Source: Halomonas sp. SpR1 (GTDB lineage: Bacteria > Pseudomonadota > Gammaproteobacteria > Pseudomonadales > Halomonadaceae). From it: a stretch of 64,000 nt of DNA. Where the stretch lies: NCBI RefSeq assembly GCF_031010175.1, contig NZ_JAUAMB010000013.1, forward strand, positions 62,001 through 126,000. The letters run 5' to 3'. The notes under the pieces were generated by a model. That model had not been told where the DNA came from and made no database searches. It saw only the letters and a program-made list of their open reading frames with translations. Below are positions 25,693 through 35,765 of this stretch, one piece after another; the stretch's first letter is position 1; each line of letters begins with the position of its first letter. The position numbers and the translations under genes were made by a program.

Positions 25693-26552
25693 CAGGTTAC
25701 CTGCCCAATAGGCTGTTAGCGCTAGCCTGCGCCGGTTTTCTGGCTAACAGCCAAGTTATGGCTTCAGCGGATGTTGTGACCCTGGACTGGACGGTCGCCG
25801 AGACGCTGATCGCCCTCGACAATCCACCGGTAGGTTTAGCGGAAATTCCCTCCTACCAGCGCTGGGCGGGTGCAGAGGCGTTACCCGAAGACGTGCGTGA
25901 TGTGGGCCTTCGCTCGCAGCCTAACCGCGAACTCATCGCCCAGCAGGCACCCGATCATATCCTACTCTCGCCGCTGTTTATGCGCTTAAGCGACCAGCTT
26001 GAGGCCATTGCCCCTGTCACCGGGTTAATCACCTATCAGTTGGGCGAGCCTTTATGGCAACGTCTTCAGAACACAACTCATAGCTTAGCTGAGCTAAGCG
26101 GTAACCAGGCGGCAGCTACTACGCTGATCAACGCCGTCGAAACCTACCTGGATCAACAAAAAGCGCAGCTTGAGGAGCAGCCACCGTTGCTGGTAGTGCA
26201 GTTTATCGACGCACGGCATTTACGCGTGTTTGGCGAGCAGAGCCTTTTTCAGGCGGTGATTGAACGCCTGGGGCTTACCAACGTTTGGCAACAACCCACC
26301 AATCAGTGGGGCTTTTCGACGGCCGCTCTAGAAGAGCTGCTGGCTTACTCAGAGGCGGCTATCGTTGTCGTTGAGCCGCTGCCAGTGGGCATGCAGAATG
26401 GTTTTTCTAGCAACGCGTTATGGCAACATTTACCCGCGGTGCAAGAAAACCGGATCGTTCGCCTACCGGCCGTATGGAGTTTCGGGGGCTTGCCATCGGC
26501 GGTGCGCTTCGCTGAACTGCTCAGCGAAGCGCTGCTAGCCCGCCAGGGATAA
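25689..26552 (+). CDS. fhuD: FhuD-like periplasmic siderophore-binding protein (second copy)
   Basis: A 287-residue binding protein with a signal peptide (ALACAGFLANSQVMA). Features include WTVAETLIALDNPP, HILLSPLF, FIDARHLRVFGEQS and the C-terminal VWSFGGLPSAVRFAELL. The ATG at 25689 overlaps the fhuC stop (ATGA), so the two are translationally coupled; a longer frame from 25473 lies inside fhuC and is rejected. It is paralogous to the binding protein at 18905-19876. It should pass a ferric hydroxamate-type siderophore from a TonB receptor to the missing FhuB permease. Confidence 0.92.
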   Translation: MTGYLPNRLLALACAGFLANSQVMASADVVTLDWTVAETLIALDNPPVGLAEIPSYQRWAGAEALPEDVRDVGLRSQPNRELIAQQAPDHILLSPLFMRLSDQLEAIAPVTGLITYQLGEPLWQRLQNTTHSLAELSGNQAAATTLINAVETYLDQQKAQLEEQPPLLVVQFIDARHLRVFGEQSLFQAVIERLGLTNVWQQPTNQWGFSTAALEELLAYSEAAIVVVEPLPVGMQNGFSSNALWQHLPAVQENRIVRLPAVWSFGGLPSAVRFAELLSEALLARQG

Positions 26553-26565
26553 TTTAGAAGATAGT

Positions 26566-28734
26566 TTAGAAATCGAGCGAAGCGGAGAGCTTAACCGTGC
26601 GCGGCTCGCCCTGGGTCAAATATCCCCCGGTTGCCGAAGCCCAGTAGTTCTCATCGGTGAGGTTTTCGATATTGGCACGCAGAGTGAGCGTGTTGGTATT
26701 TAGTGGCATCGCGTAGCGAACGCCGAGATCCCAGCGGATCCAGGCACCTACCTCAAGCTGGTTTGCGGCATCTAAATACTGGCTGCCATTACGAACGGCG
26801 CGGCCGCTGAGTGTCCAACCCGGCGCCTGGGGAATATCCCACTCGCTGCCCAAGACTAAACGATAGCCAGGCACACCCACTGCGTCGTTGCCTTGGTTAG
26901 TGCCATCGTCCGTGCGGGTCAGCTCAGGATCGATCCACATTGCGCTACTCAGCAGGCGCAGACCGTCCAGCGGCTCACCGTAAACGCTTAGTTCCACGCC
27001 ACGGTTGCGCTGCTCGCCATAATAGCCATAAATGCTGGTCTCAGGGTCGATAAAGGCATTGGGTTGTTCGATTTCAAACAAGCTCAAACTACCGCCCAGG
27101 TTACCCAGATCGAGTTTGGCGCCTATTTCGTTCTGTTCAGCTTCAACCAAACCGATACTCTGCCCTGCATTAACCGCCGTGGTGGGTGCCGTATCGCCCG
27201 GTTGCAGTGCTTCGATATGGTTGGCGTAGAGCGATAGGGAGCCGGTCGGTTTTACTACGACGCCATATACTGGCGAAAGACGTGTATCGTTAAAGTTAAC
27301 ATCAAAGTTGCCGTCGTAATCATAGTTGCTGACGTCGACCTCCTGATAACGGGCGCCTAAGGTAAACAGCAGCCGATCATCCAGAAAACCTAGCGTGTCA
27401 GACAGCGATACGCCGTTATTGCGAGTACGGCTGCGCAGGTTCGGGTTATTCATATCCCCTCCTGCAAACACAGGTTCACGCAACGAGACGTCAGTGGGCT
27501 GATAAATATTGGTGGGTAAACCCGGCGAAGCCATTTCATAAGCCGAACGCGTAGTGCGATAGACGCTGGAATAGCCTAAGTCCCACTGGTGGCTGACCGC
27601 GCCTGTATCAAAGGCGCCCCGCAAACCGGCCTGCCCGCCAATACTTTCAGCACGATAAGGCACTTCCATCTGCCCGATAATGGCGGAACCATCCACTGCA
27701 TTCACTACAGGCGTTGCATACATACCACTTTCACGAGTGTCGCTGCCACCCAGCGCTGCATAGGCAGTCCAACTGTTGGCAACCTCGTACTCACCGCGCA
27801 GCATCGCAAAATTGGTCTTCAACTCGGTATTGACCCACTCCGGCGCATAGTTGCTACTTGCTGAGGGAGCATCGGGGATGCTCATCAGGCCAGCCCCAAC
27901 CCTGACCACCGGACGACCGCCATTCACTGTGTGAGCTTGATGCCCTATATCCAACGAGGCACGACCGCGTTCACCGCGGTAATCCAGACCCACTACGGCG
28001 GAGGTTGCGCGACGCTCTTCATCCTCAATCGCGACTTCACCCCGGCCACGCTCAATACTGGCACGAACGCCAAACTGATGCTCATCGCCAAAACGCCGCC
28101 CAAGCTCTATGCCACTTTGAACATAGCCGCTGTCAGTCACCCCCGCAGTCAGTCGGTTAAGTGGAGCGTCTGCGGCCCGTTTAGGCTCAATGTTGATAGC
28201 GCCACCGACGCCAGAGCCACCGGGTGAAACACCATTGGCAAAGGCATTGGCCCCTTTAAACAGCTCCACACGTTCGGCAATATTGGTAGCGACCACCTGA
28301 CGGGGTAATACGCCATAAAGTCCGCCGTAAGCGATGTCTTCGCCATCAAGTTCAAAGCCACGAATTTGAAACTTTTCGGCGTAGTTGCCATAGCCGTAAC
28401 CGCTTTGTACCGATGCATCATTGATCAGCACATCGGCCAGCGTCTCCGCCTGCTGGTTGTCGATTAGCTCAGCGGTAAACCCAATCACATTGAATGGCAC
28501 ATCGGCTGCATTGCGCTGCCCCCAGGTGCCAACACGTGCACCCGTGGCCACTTGGCCACCGGCAAACACAGGCGACAGAGTATCACCGCTTGCGGTGGCT
28601 TCACCGATCACCGTGACTGTCTCAAGCGAGGCATCGTCATTGGGAGAGGATTGCCCCCAAACAACTCCAGGCAACGGCACTACGCCGAGCACGACAAAAG
28701 TAAGCGTACGCCAGGAGGGGGAAGGCCGAGACAT
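26566..28734 (-). CDS. TonB-dependent siderophore receptor (second)
   Basis: A 722-residue outer-membrane receptor convergent with fhuD. It has a signal peptide ending near VVWGQ, a plug domain (VPFNVIGFTAELIDNQQAETLADVL, FQIRGFELDG, RVELFKGANAFANGV) and a beta-barrel ending in Phe (SASLDF). Start at 28734 is chosen because AGAGG lies 8 bases upstream; the longer frame to 28782 is not supported. The plug style is like ferrichrome/ferrioxamine-class receptors. Lying between fhuCD and the exporter gene, it may serve a xenosiderophore or the native siderophore; ligand unknown. Confidence 0.92.
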   Translation of the reverse strand: MSRPSPSWRTLTFVVLGVVPLPGVVWGQSSPNDDASLETVTVIGEATASGDTLSPVFAGGQVATGARVGTWGQRNAADVPFNVIGFTAELIDNQQAETLADVLINDASVQSGYGYGNYAEKFQIRGFELDGEDIAYGGLYGVLPRQVVATNIAERVELFKGANAFANGVSPGGSGVGGAINIEPKRAADAPLNRLTAGVTDSGYVQSGIELGRRFGDEHQFGVRASIERGRGEVAIEDEERRATSAVVGLDYRGERGRASLDIGHQAHTVNGGRPVVRVGAGLMSIPDAPSASSNYAPEWVNTELKTNFAMLRGEYEVANSWTAYAALGGSDTRESGMYATPVVNAVDGSAIIGQMEVPYRAESIGGQAGLRGAFDTGAVSHQWDLGYSSVYRTTRSAYEMASPGLPTNIYQPTDVSLREPVFAGGDMNNPNLRSRTRNNGVSLSDTLGFLDDRLLFTLGARYQEVDVSNYDYDGNFDVNFNDTRLSPVYGVVVKPTGSLSLYANHIEALQPGDTAPTTAVNAGQSIGLVEAEQNEIGAKLDLGNLGGSLSLFEIEQPNAFIDPETSIYGYYGEQRNRGVELSVYGEPLDGLRLLSSAMWIDPELTRTDDGTNQGNDAVGVPGYRLVLGSEWDIPQAPGWTLSGRAVRNGSQYLDAANQLEVGAWIRWDLGVRYAMPLNTNTLTLRANIENLTDENYWASATGGYLTQGEPRTVKLSASLDF

Positions 28735-28878
28735 ATAGTTTCCTCTATTATTAGAAGCAGTTGACAGTCGCTGCAACAACATAAGCAGCAGAACGAGAAC
28801 AAATGCTATATCAAAGAGGAATTATTGTCATATGCTAAATAAACGTATTTCTCAACCGCAGCTATGCGTTAAAGCGGT

Positions 28879-30531
28879 TTAAATATTTATTTGCGCGACG
28901 GCATCTTCACTCGCGCGTGCACGCTGCTCGCCTGTCAGCTCGCTTAACTGCCCCTTCGACATCTCCAGCAACCGGTCGGCGTGGACGAAGTAGCTGTCGT
29001 CATGACTAATAGCGAACACGGTTTTGCCCATGGCTTTTAAGTGCGGCAACAGCTCGCGGTAGAACAGCCGCCGGAACTGCGGATCCTGATCCGCCGCCCA
29101 CTCGTCGAGCAGTAAGATATCGCGCTTTTCGGCAATCGCCAGCAGCAACGCCAGACGTTTACGCTGACCTTGGGAGAGCTGGGTGTTGATAACGCGATCC
29201 CCTTCCCACTGCAGTTTGTGCTGCATCTGCAGCCGTTCAAGCCAAGTATCGACAATCTGCGGGTCAGCGGGCAGCCCTTCAGGGCCCATGGTCTGATCGA
29301 ACTGGTGGAAATCGGTAAACACGCTGGCAAAACGGGCGCGGAATGCTTCCCACTGATCGGCAGTGACCACCTGCCCATCAATCTTAATAGTACCGCTTTG
29401 AGGACGGTATAAGCCGGAAAGCAACCTAGCCAGAGTCGACTTACCGCTGCCGTTACCGCCGATCAGAAATACCTGCTCACCGCGCTCCAGGGTCATATTA
29501 AGCGGCCCCACCTGGAAACCTTCGCCTTGGGCAGTATCTGGGTAGTGGTAGGTAACCTCCTCCAGCTCAAGGCGCTGCCAATCGGTCAGCGTATCGTCTA
29601 CCGCAAAGCTTGACTGGTACTCGGCTAGCTCCAGGCTGCTCAATTTATCAAAGGCCACTTGAGCACTAATTAAGGTTGGCCAGGCGCCCACCGCCTGAAT
29701 CAGCGGCGTGCGCAGGAACAGCAGCGTCAGCGCAAACGTTGAGGCTACCGTGGTATTGGCCCAACCCAACCCATTAGAGAGGAAAAACACCACGCCGATG
29801 GCGCCCAACATCATAATGTTGGACCAGTTATTGGCACTCAAATGGTAGGTATCGGCGCGGATAATGTGGTGACGATAGTCGCGGGCATTGGCGGTATAAC
29901 GCTCACCATAAAAACGCCGGGCACGATCGCGGTTCAGCGCCAGCTCTTTGCGCCCCTCTATGGCGGCCTGGAAGTCTTTATAAAGGCTGTCTTCGCTTTC
30001 ACGTACCAGGCGAAAGTGGCGATACACCCGCGACACCAGCACCCAGCCCACACCCATGGTAAACGCGATCCACAGAACGGTGATCACCACCATTTGTGGC
30101 GAAAGCCACGCCAGATAGGCCACCGAAGCGAGCGTCAGCACTACACCCTGAATCAGCTCTGGAAGGCGCACAAAACCAATGGTGATATTGCGCACATCGC
30201 TGGACAGACTGGCCAGTAGGGTGGCGTTACCCAACTGCTCCAAGCGCTCAATATCGGTATCGAGAATCCGCTTCACCAGCCGCGAACGTAGGTCAAACAC
30301 GAAGTGGTGCCCCAGCACGGTCAGCGCCAATTGCGTACTTAGTGTAACGGCCAGTAGCACCGCCAGCAGACCTAGAAATTGCGGCAGCGCAGCCATACTG
30401 CCTACTTCAATAAGCCGTTGATTGATAAACGCAATCACCCCCACGCCTAAGCCAGCGCTCAATAGACTTAAAGCAATGGCGCCTAAAAAGGGCCAACGGT
30501 AGTGATGAAATACTAAGCGCAGCAGTTCCAT
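28879..30531 (-). CDS. PvdE/SyrD/YojI-type cyclic-peptide (siderophore) ABC exporter
   Basis: A 550-residue half-transporter with six N-terminal membrane segments (residues ~15-290) and an ATPase domain: Walker [10 protein letters not shown] near 360, the family-typical signature [12 protein letters not shown], and Walker [18 protein letters not shown], the form seen in the PvdE/SyrD/YojI subfamily. These export siderophores or lipopeptides from the cytoplasm to the periplasm. Start has AAGGAG 6 bases upstream. It is read towards the TonB receptor gene (144 bases apart) and lies 15 kb from the NRPS operon; it is the best candidate exporter for the siderophore precursor. Confidence 0.92.
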   Translation of the reverse strand: MELLRLVFHHYRWPFLGAIALSLLSAGLGVGVIAFINQRLIEVGSMAALPQFLGLLAVLLAVTLSTQLALTVLGHHFVFDLRSRLVKRILDTDIERLEQLGNATLLASLSSDVRNITIGFVRLPELIQGVVLTLASVAYLAWLSPQMVVITVLWIAFTMGVGWVLVSRVYRHFRLVRESEDSLYKDFQAAIEGRKELALNRDRARRFYGERYTANARDYRHHIIRADTYHLSANNWSNIMMLGAIGVVFFLSNGLGWANTTVASTFALTLLFLRTPLIQAVGAWPTLISAQVAFDKLSSLELAEYQSSFAVDDTLTDWQRLELEEVTYHYPDTAQGEGFQVGPLNMTLERGEQVFLIGGNGSGKSTLARLLSGLYRPQSGTIKIDGQVVTADQWEAFRARFASVFTDFHQFDQTMGPEGLPADPQIVDTWLERLQMQHKLQWEGDRVINTQLSQGQRKRLALLLAIAEKRDILLLDEWAADQDPQFRRLFYRELLPHLKAMGKTVFAISHDDSYFVHADRLLEMSKGQLSELTGEQRARASEDAVAQINI

Positions 30532-30647
30532 GGGACTCCTTGCCTTCCTGTAAAGGGCGCTGAAGTCTATCAGCAGCGGCTCTTGCCAAGAAAGCGTTAT
30601 GCAACAGGGTTAATCAAGATGGCTAATCAAAATGATGCTACGTGTTA

Positions 30648-31736
30648 TCAGGTCAGATGGTTATCCCAGCGGAGTTCCAGGCTGGCGAGCAGCTCGGGCG
30701 CTGCCGTGCCCGGCGTTACACGGTAGAGCCCGCCCTGGCCGGAGGAGACCAGAAAGCCGCCGTTACCATCGCAGCGGGCACCGGCCGCGTCGGGCAGTGT
30801 CAGGTTAGCGTTCAGACGACCTTGTTCAGCATCCAGCAGCAGTACCCGATTGCCGCGGGGAGCGGTAATCAGCACGTTTGCCGAAACACGACTAAACGCG
30901 ACGCTAGCAATATAGTGATGCAGGCTGGCGGTGACCTCATCGGGCAGCGTCAGCTCTGAGAAGTGCCCGGCGGCATCCAGCCGGCAAATCAACGGATGGG
31001 ACTCCCACTCGGGGCCTTCGAACTGGTACCCGGCAATCACCGTGCCGTCCGCTGCCACGTCCAGATGACGGCAGCTTAGCTGGTGATGCGAAGGCTCGTG
31101 ACGGGCCAGAATTTCGCCGCTATGGCGATCCATCAGCAGCAGCGCCGGGGCCATGGTGTCCAGGTTGAGCTTTACCCGGCCGTAGTCGGGATGGGTCTGA
31201 ATGCCGCCCAAGCCAATCACCAGGGTGTCACCATCCGGCATCAGCCGAAGCTCGTGAGGGCCGATCCCCTCCAGCGGCATGTCGTGCACATGGGCGTAGT
31301 CGTTGACAGCGTCGTAAACCCGCACGAGCCCGGCACTTTCCGCCAGGCGATTGGCAGTGACATACAGGTAGCGCCCACTCAAGTCGAACACGCCATGGCC
31401 GTAGAAGTGATAGCCCTCCCCGGCGGCAATGGTATGGGCGAGTTGGCGGCTGTCGCCGTCGATCACGTGCATCCGTGTACCGGGGCGGCGGGCAAACAAT
31501 ACCGCCTGACGGGAGGCGGGCCGCAAACAACCGCCGTGGCAGCGCTCCGGCACCTCAATCATAAAGCGGGCCTGGCCATCCAGCGCCACACCGGCGATGA
31601 AATGCCCGCCGCTGGGATCATCCACCGCGCTAAACAGCCAGTCCACCTCCTCACGGGCGGGCAGCGCCCAACTCAGCGGCGTCAGCGCCATGGCGACGCT
31701 GCCCAGGCCCACCTTGAGTACTTGCCGCCGCTGCAT
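30648..31736 (-). CDS. DUF1513 family protein (beta-propeller-like, Tat/Sec exported)
   Basis: A 362-residue protein with an N-terminal signal (MQRRQVLKVGLGSVAMALTP) and repeated blades with H/G/D-rich turns (YHFYGHGVFDLSGRYLYVTAN, GIGPHELRLMPDGDTLVIGLGGI, RHLDVAADG). This matches the DUF1513 family, which accompanies imelysins in iron-regulated operons. The start lies 3 bases after the imelysin stop, so it is the last gene of the four-gene operon. The function is not known; a role in periplasmic iron handling is inferred from the neighbours only. Confidence 0.88.
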   Translation of the reverse strand: MQRRQVLKVGLGSVAMALTPLSWALPAREEVDWLFSAVDDPSGGHFIAGVALDGQARFMIEVPERCHGGCLRPASRQAVLFARRPGTRMHVIDGDSRQLAHTIAAGEGYHFYGHGVFDLSGRYLYVTANRLAESAGLVRVYDAVNDYAHVHDMPLEGIGPHELRLMPDGDTLVIGLGGIQTHPDYGRVKLNLDTMAPALLLMDRHSGEILARHEPSHHQLSCRHLDVAADGTVIAGYQFEGPEWESHPLICRLDAAGHFSELTLPDEVTASLHHYIASVAFSRVSANVLITAPRGNRVLLLDAEQGRLNANLTLPDAAGARCDGNGGFLVSSGQGGLYRVTPGTAAPELLASLELRWDNHLT

Positions 31737-31739
31737 GGC

Positions 31740-32765
31740 TTAATCCCCGTCGCTGGAATTAAAGCCGCGCACCAGTCCCAGTTCGCCTGCGATCTCGTTA
31801 CCCAGCAGGTGGCGCAGTTGGCTAATATCAAGGTAAAGCGATTGCAGGCCGCGAAACGCCGCTTCGTCGTCCAGGGCGGCCACCAAGCCCGGCGGCAGCT
31901 CGCTGGCTTGGGCGAGCGTCTTGTCCAACTGATCACGAAACGCCTCGGCGAGGGGCAGCGCGTCGGCCTCGCGAAGCAGCGCGGTGAGGCCGGGCAGGAA
32001 GCCGGTACGCAGGCCCTCCAGGCTGCTCTCTACCATACGGATCGAGTTGCCGCTACGCCACGCTTCCGCCAAGTAGCCGTTGGCGGGGGCGCCTTTAAGG
32101 CCCATGGGTTCACCAAGGCGCTTATCCTCAAGCAGTTCAAGGGCCTGGATGGCGCTGGCCAGGGTGGCTTCGGTGTAGTCAGAGGTATCAAGATAGTGCT
32201 CGCCAAAGGCCTGCCAGTCGCGATGCAGCGCACTGGTGGTATCCGCGAGATGCGTCGTGATGGCCTGCATCAAGTCGCAGGCGGCAGGATCGCGAAGGGC
32301 CTGTTCGTCCATCGCGTCGTCATAAAGCAAGTACTCGAGGGCGGGAAAGCCCTGGATTGCCACGCTATCGCTGGCAATAGCCTCGGCATCCGGCGCGTCG
32401 GCGGCTTTTAACCATCCGTTCACCTTGCGGCCCACCAGGTTTTTGCGATCCGGCCAGAACTGCAGCTGCCAGCCCCGGCTGTTCTGCTCAACCGGGCCAA
32501 ACTGGATAAAGCGCACCGTCTGCCAGGCCTGATAGGCGCCCAGCCAGTCATTTTCCAACCGCTGCCTGAGTGCTGCGTCGGGGCCCTGACAGAAACGCGC
32601 GGCGCTGGTCTCCAGGCGCTCGGTGGCGGCGCTCAGCTCGGCATACTGCAGCTCCACTGCGCCGTGCCAAATATCCCGCGGTGTGGGTGCGTCCGTAGCA
32701 AAAGAGAGCGGTGCAGCCAGGAGCGTACAGGCCAGCAACCCCAAGCGGCGAAAAGATGCGATCAC
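31740..32765 (-). CDS. Imelysin family protein (second, shorter)
   Basis: A 341-residue periplasmic imelysin/peptidase M75-family protein with signal peptide (LLACTLLAAPLSFA). Imelysins bind iron or haem-related ligands and are iron-regulated; proteolytic activity is doubtful. The GxHxxE site of the first imelysin appears here as GFPALEYLLYD: the His is replaced by Ala, so metal binding may be altered. Start is GTG with AAGGAG upstream. It is third in the operon, between the di-haem protein and DUF1513. Confidence 0.9.
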   Translation of the reverse strand: MIASFRRLGLLACTLLAAPLSFATDAPTPRDIWHGAVELQYAELSAATERLETSAARFCQGPDAALRQRLENDWLGAYQAWQTVRFIQFGPVEQNSRGWQLQFWPDRKNLVGRKVNGWLKAADAPDAEAIASDSVAIQGFPALEYLLYDDAMDEQALRDPAACDLMQAITTHLADTTSALHRDWQAFGEHYLDTSDYTEATLASAIQALELLEDKRLGEPMGLKGAPANGYLAEAWRSGNSIRMVESSLEGLRTGFLPGLTALLREADALPLAEAFRDQLDKTLAQASELPPGLVAALDDEAAFRGLQSLYLDISQLRHLLGNEIAGELGLVRGFNSSDGD

Positions 32766-32808
32766 ATAAACTCCTTGGCGATCAAGCCTTTCAACAATTC
32801 AACAACCC

Positions 32809-34257
32809 CTATAGGGATTCAAGAAAACGCATGAGTTCAGCGCGCTGGTCTTCGGGCAAGGCACGATAGCCCTGAGTGGCCTCTTCCGCCTCACCACCGT
32901 GCCAGAGAATCGCCTCTTCCAGGGTACGGGCGCGGCCATCGTGAAGAAAACCTGCCCGAGGGTTAACCGTTTGTGCCAAACCAATCCCCCACAGCGGCGG
33001 GGTGCGCCACTCGCGGCCATCGGCCTTGAACTCGCTGCGCTGGTCGGCCAGGGCGTCGCCCATATCGTGCAGCAACAGGTCGCTATAGGGCCATATTATC
33101 TGATCCGCCAACGCTAGGCGGTCAGCATCCGCCGCAGTGCGATGACGAGGCGTATGGCAGCTGGCGCAGCCCAGGGCGTTGAACCGTTCGGCACCCTGCT
33201 TCACTGCTGGGTCATCCAGGTTACGGCGCATCGGCACCGCCAGGCTGGAGGCGTAGAAGGTCACGAAGTCGGCCACGTCATCGCTGACTTCAGGCGTGCC
33301 TCCGTTGGGAAAATCATCGCAGCCTTGGCTCTCCATGCAGTCGGTTTGCGGCACTAGCTTGGAGGTGAGCCCCATATCCCCGGCGAAGGCGTGTAGGCTC
33401 TGCTGCTCAATGCTGGGCTCACCGGCTTTCCAACCGAAACGCCCCAGCATTGTAGTGCCACTGCGCAGATCCCAGACCTGGTTGTAGCGCCCGGAGATAC
33501 CGTCACCATCAGCGTCGTCTGGGTCAGCGGCCGCCATCAGGTCAACCTCAGGAATTGCCTCCAGCAGCCCCAGGCCAATCATCGGCGGCGCCAACCGCGG
33601 CGAGGTTTGCAGCTCCGCAGGCAGTTCCCCGTAGGCGGGCTCAGAAATCGAGTAGAGCGGCTCCTGCAGGGTAACGCTGTGACCATCGGCAAACGTGACC
33701 TCTCGCGGGCGATACTCGATCACCAGCCTACCTTCCGGCTGTGCGCCGGAAATCGCCGCGGTTTGTAACTGCAGGCCGTAATTAGGCACCGGAAGCGCGC
33801 CCCGCTGTTCAAGCGTTGTCGGATCCGCTTGGCTAGCCGGGAGCGAAAGGCGCAAAAAGAGCGCAATAGGGTTTTCATCCCCCGAGGGCGGATGCCCGCG
33901 ACCATCCTTGAGGTGGCACCCTTGGCAGCTATTGGTATTGATCAGCGGCCCCAAGCCATCCCGAGCCTCGGTGCTGGCGGGAGCCGCCACCCAGGGGTTA
34001 CGAAAGAAGCTATTACCAACGCTGAAATCCAGCCGCTTGGTCATCGACATATTACCCAGTGGCAGCGAATAGGCATTGTGGTCAAACTGCTCCACCGAGC
34101 CATCGCCGCCGCTCATGGGCGTCGTTTGAATGGGATACTGGGTAGGCGATTCAGCGGCTTGCAAGGGGGCTACCAGCAGGGCCAGGATGACACTGGTGTG
34201 GGTAATTGTGCCAGGCAGCCACTTGGCTAGGATAGTAGACCGGGGTAAGCGGTACAT
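32809..34257 (-). CDS. Di-haem oxidoreductase (DHOR) family c-type cytochrome
   Basis: A 482-residue periplasmic protein with a signal peptide (VILALLVAPLQA) and two haem c motifs: CQGCH near residue 110 and CASCH near 365. The C-terminal part contains RTPPLWGIG and FLHDGRARTLEEAILWHGGE, typical for the DHOR/DUF1111 family related to MauG-like peroxidases. Start at 34257 has AAGGT 7 bases before; a longer frame to 34296 is less likely. It lies between two imelysin genes, the common arrangement of this iron-associated operon. It may oxidise or reduce iron during uptake; this is inference. Confidence 0.91.
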   Translation of the reverse strand: MYRLPRSTILAKWLPGTITHTSVILALLVAPLQAAESPTQYPIQTTPMSGGDGSVEQFDHNAYSLPLGNMSMTKRLDFSVGNSFFRNPWVAAPASTEARDGLGPLINTNSCQGCHLKDGRGHPPSGDENPIALFLRLSLPASQADPTTLEQRGALPVPNYGLQLQTAAISGAQPEGRLVIEYRPREVTFADGHSVTLQEPLYSISEPAYGELPAELQTSPRLAPPMIGLGLLEAIPEVDLMAAADPDDADGDGISGRYNQVWDLRSGTTMLGRFGWKAGEPSIEQQSLHAFAGDMGLTSKLVPQTDCMESQGCDDFPNGGTPEVSDDVADFVTFYASSLAVPMRRNLDDPAVKQGAERFNALGCASCHTPRHRTAADADRLALADQIIWPYSDLLLHDMGDALADQRSEFKADGREWRTPPLWGIGLAQTVNPRAGFLHDGRARTLEEAILWHGGEAEEATQGYRALPEDQRAELMRFLESL

Positions 34258-34364
34258 GGTGATACCTTGAAAAGGATGATACTGCATGCGAGCCATTCAA
34301 CAAAAAGCAACAGAGCCGCTCGACAGTACAACTATCGGCGGCTCAGGGTTGACGCTAGCCCGGT

Positions 34365-35678
34365 CTAGAACTGGTGACCGGCATCATCAGGCTGCAGAGA
34401 CGTCACGCCCAGCTCACCAGCGGCCTGTTCGATGGATCCCGTTTGCGCCACCAGGGTAAGGATTGCCGCATTGATTAATTCACTGCCCTGCTCATTGCCC
34501 GGCGCTATCATCATGTCAAAAGCCATCGGCGAGCTTTCCGCCTCAGCCGCCAGCTTGATAGCATCGAGGCGCGCCATCGTGGCGTCGAGCTGCTGAGCAA
34601 GCGTATCAGCCAGCTCGCTATCTTGCTGAGCCAGCAGGTCTTGCAATGAAGGCCCTTCGACCACACTGCCGTCAAGGCGCTGATAGGTGCCGGTGTAGAT
34701 ATTCTGAATACCCTGACCGTTGTAGTAGTGGGAGTTGTGGGTATTGTCGCTGAAACAGTCATGCTCATCCTCAAATGAGTTGGCTTCCAGCGCTACCTTC
34801 ATACGCTCACCCGCTAACTCCCCCAGGGAGAGCGAGCCCATGCCGAACAGCATGCGGCGCAGCCCCTCCTGATCGCTCTCCACCAACAGTTCCTGGCGAT
34901 AGTTGCCCTCTGTTTCCGGTGCCCACTGGGCCACCATCCACTCAAGGTCGTCGACTAACAGGTCGGATACCGCGTCCAGGTACGTGCGACGGCGGTCGCA
35001 ATTGCCATGGGTGCAATCGTCGCCGGTTTGAAAATCACTCACCGGGCGTTCGCCGCTGCCTGCCTCAAAGCCGTTTAGATCCTGTCCCCAGAGCAGAAAC
35101 TCGATGGCGTGGTAGCCGCTGGCAACGTTAGCCTCCGAGCCGCCAATTTCATTTAGGTCGGCGAGGAGCTCCGGGGTAATTTCGCTGACGTCCAGAGTTT
35201 CGCCGCCAACAGTGATTTGCTCGTTGGCAATAATATTGGCGGTAGCGCCTTCATTGCCCAGCTCATGCTGGTAGTCGTCGCCTTCCACATAATCGATCAT
35301 GCCCTCATCCAGGGGCCAGGCGTTTAGCTGCCCTTCCCAATCGTCTACCACGGCATTGCCAAAGCGGAACACTTCGCTCTGCTGATAAGGCACCCGCGCC
35401 TGCAGCCATGCTTGCTTGGCGGCGTTCAGGGTCTCAGTAGTGGGATTGGCCAGCAATTCGTCGATGCGCTCGTTCAGTCCTTGGGCGGCACTCAGTGCAT
35501 CGGCGTAATTGGCATGAGCCAGGTCGGCGTAGTGGGTAACCACGGCGTCGGCGCTAACGGTGCCGTCAGCAGCTGCGTTGTCAGCAGTAGCTTTGTCAGA
35601 AGCAACGGAGGCAAAAGGCGTCAGCGCGCTAAGCGCAACGATGCCTGCAAGGGGGCGACGGAGCATGATGGCGGGCAT
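34365..35678 (-). CDS. Imelysin family protein (first, IrpA-like)
   Basis: A 437-residue periplasmic imelysin with the conserved GYHAIEFLLWGQD (GxHxxE metal site) near residue 185. It contains paired Cys (CTHGNC) and an acidic N-terminal half. A signal peptide ends near SVASDK. The start at 35678 has AAAGGA 7 bases upstream. It opens the operon imelysin - DHOR - imelysin - DUF1513, and a Fur-like site precedes it, consistent with iron repression reported for this family. Confidence 0.92.
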   Translation of the reverse strand: MPAIMLRRPLAGIVALSALTPFASVASDKATADNAAADGTVSADAVVTHYADLAHANYADALSAAQGLNERIDELLANPTTETLNAAKQAWLQARVPYQQSEVFRFGNAVVDDWEGQLNAWPLDEGMIDYVEGDDYQHELGNEGATANIIANEQITVGGETLDVSEITPELLADLNEIGGSEANVASGYHAIEFLLWGQDLNGFEAGSGERPVSDFQTGDDCTHGNCDRRRTYLDAVSDLLVDDLEWMVAQWAPETEGNYRQELLVESDQEGLRRMLFGMGSLSLGELAGERMKVALEANSFEDEHDCFSDNTHNSHYYNGQGIQNIYTGTYQRLDGSVVEGPSLQDLLAQQDSELADTLAQQLDATMARLDAIKLAAEAESSPMAFDMMIAPGNEQGSELINAAILTLVAQTGSIEQAAGELGVTSLQPDDAGHQF

Positions 35679-35765
35679 TACAGTATCCTTTAGGCTGTGG
35701 CGTAACAGAAACTACTCACATAAAGTGCTAGGCAACCAGGGAAGTTTGAGTGCGCTAGCCATGCC

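Noticed and set aside
31083..32411. 442-codon open frame on the plus strand
   Set aside because: It lies entirely antisense to the DUF1513 and imelysin genes, which have clear family features; its composition is that of a reversed GC-rich gene.
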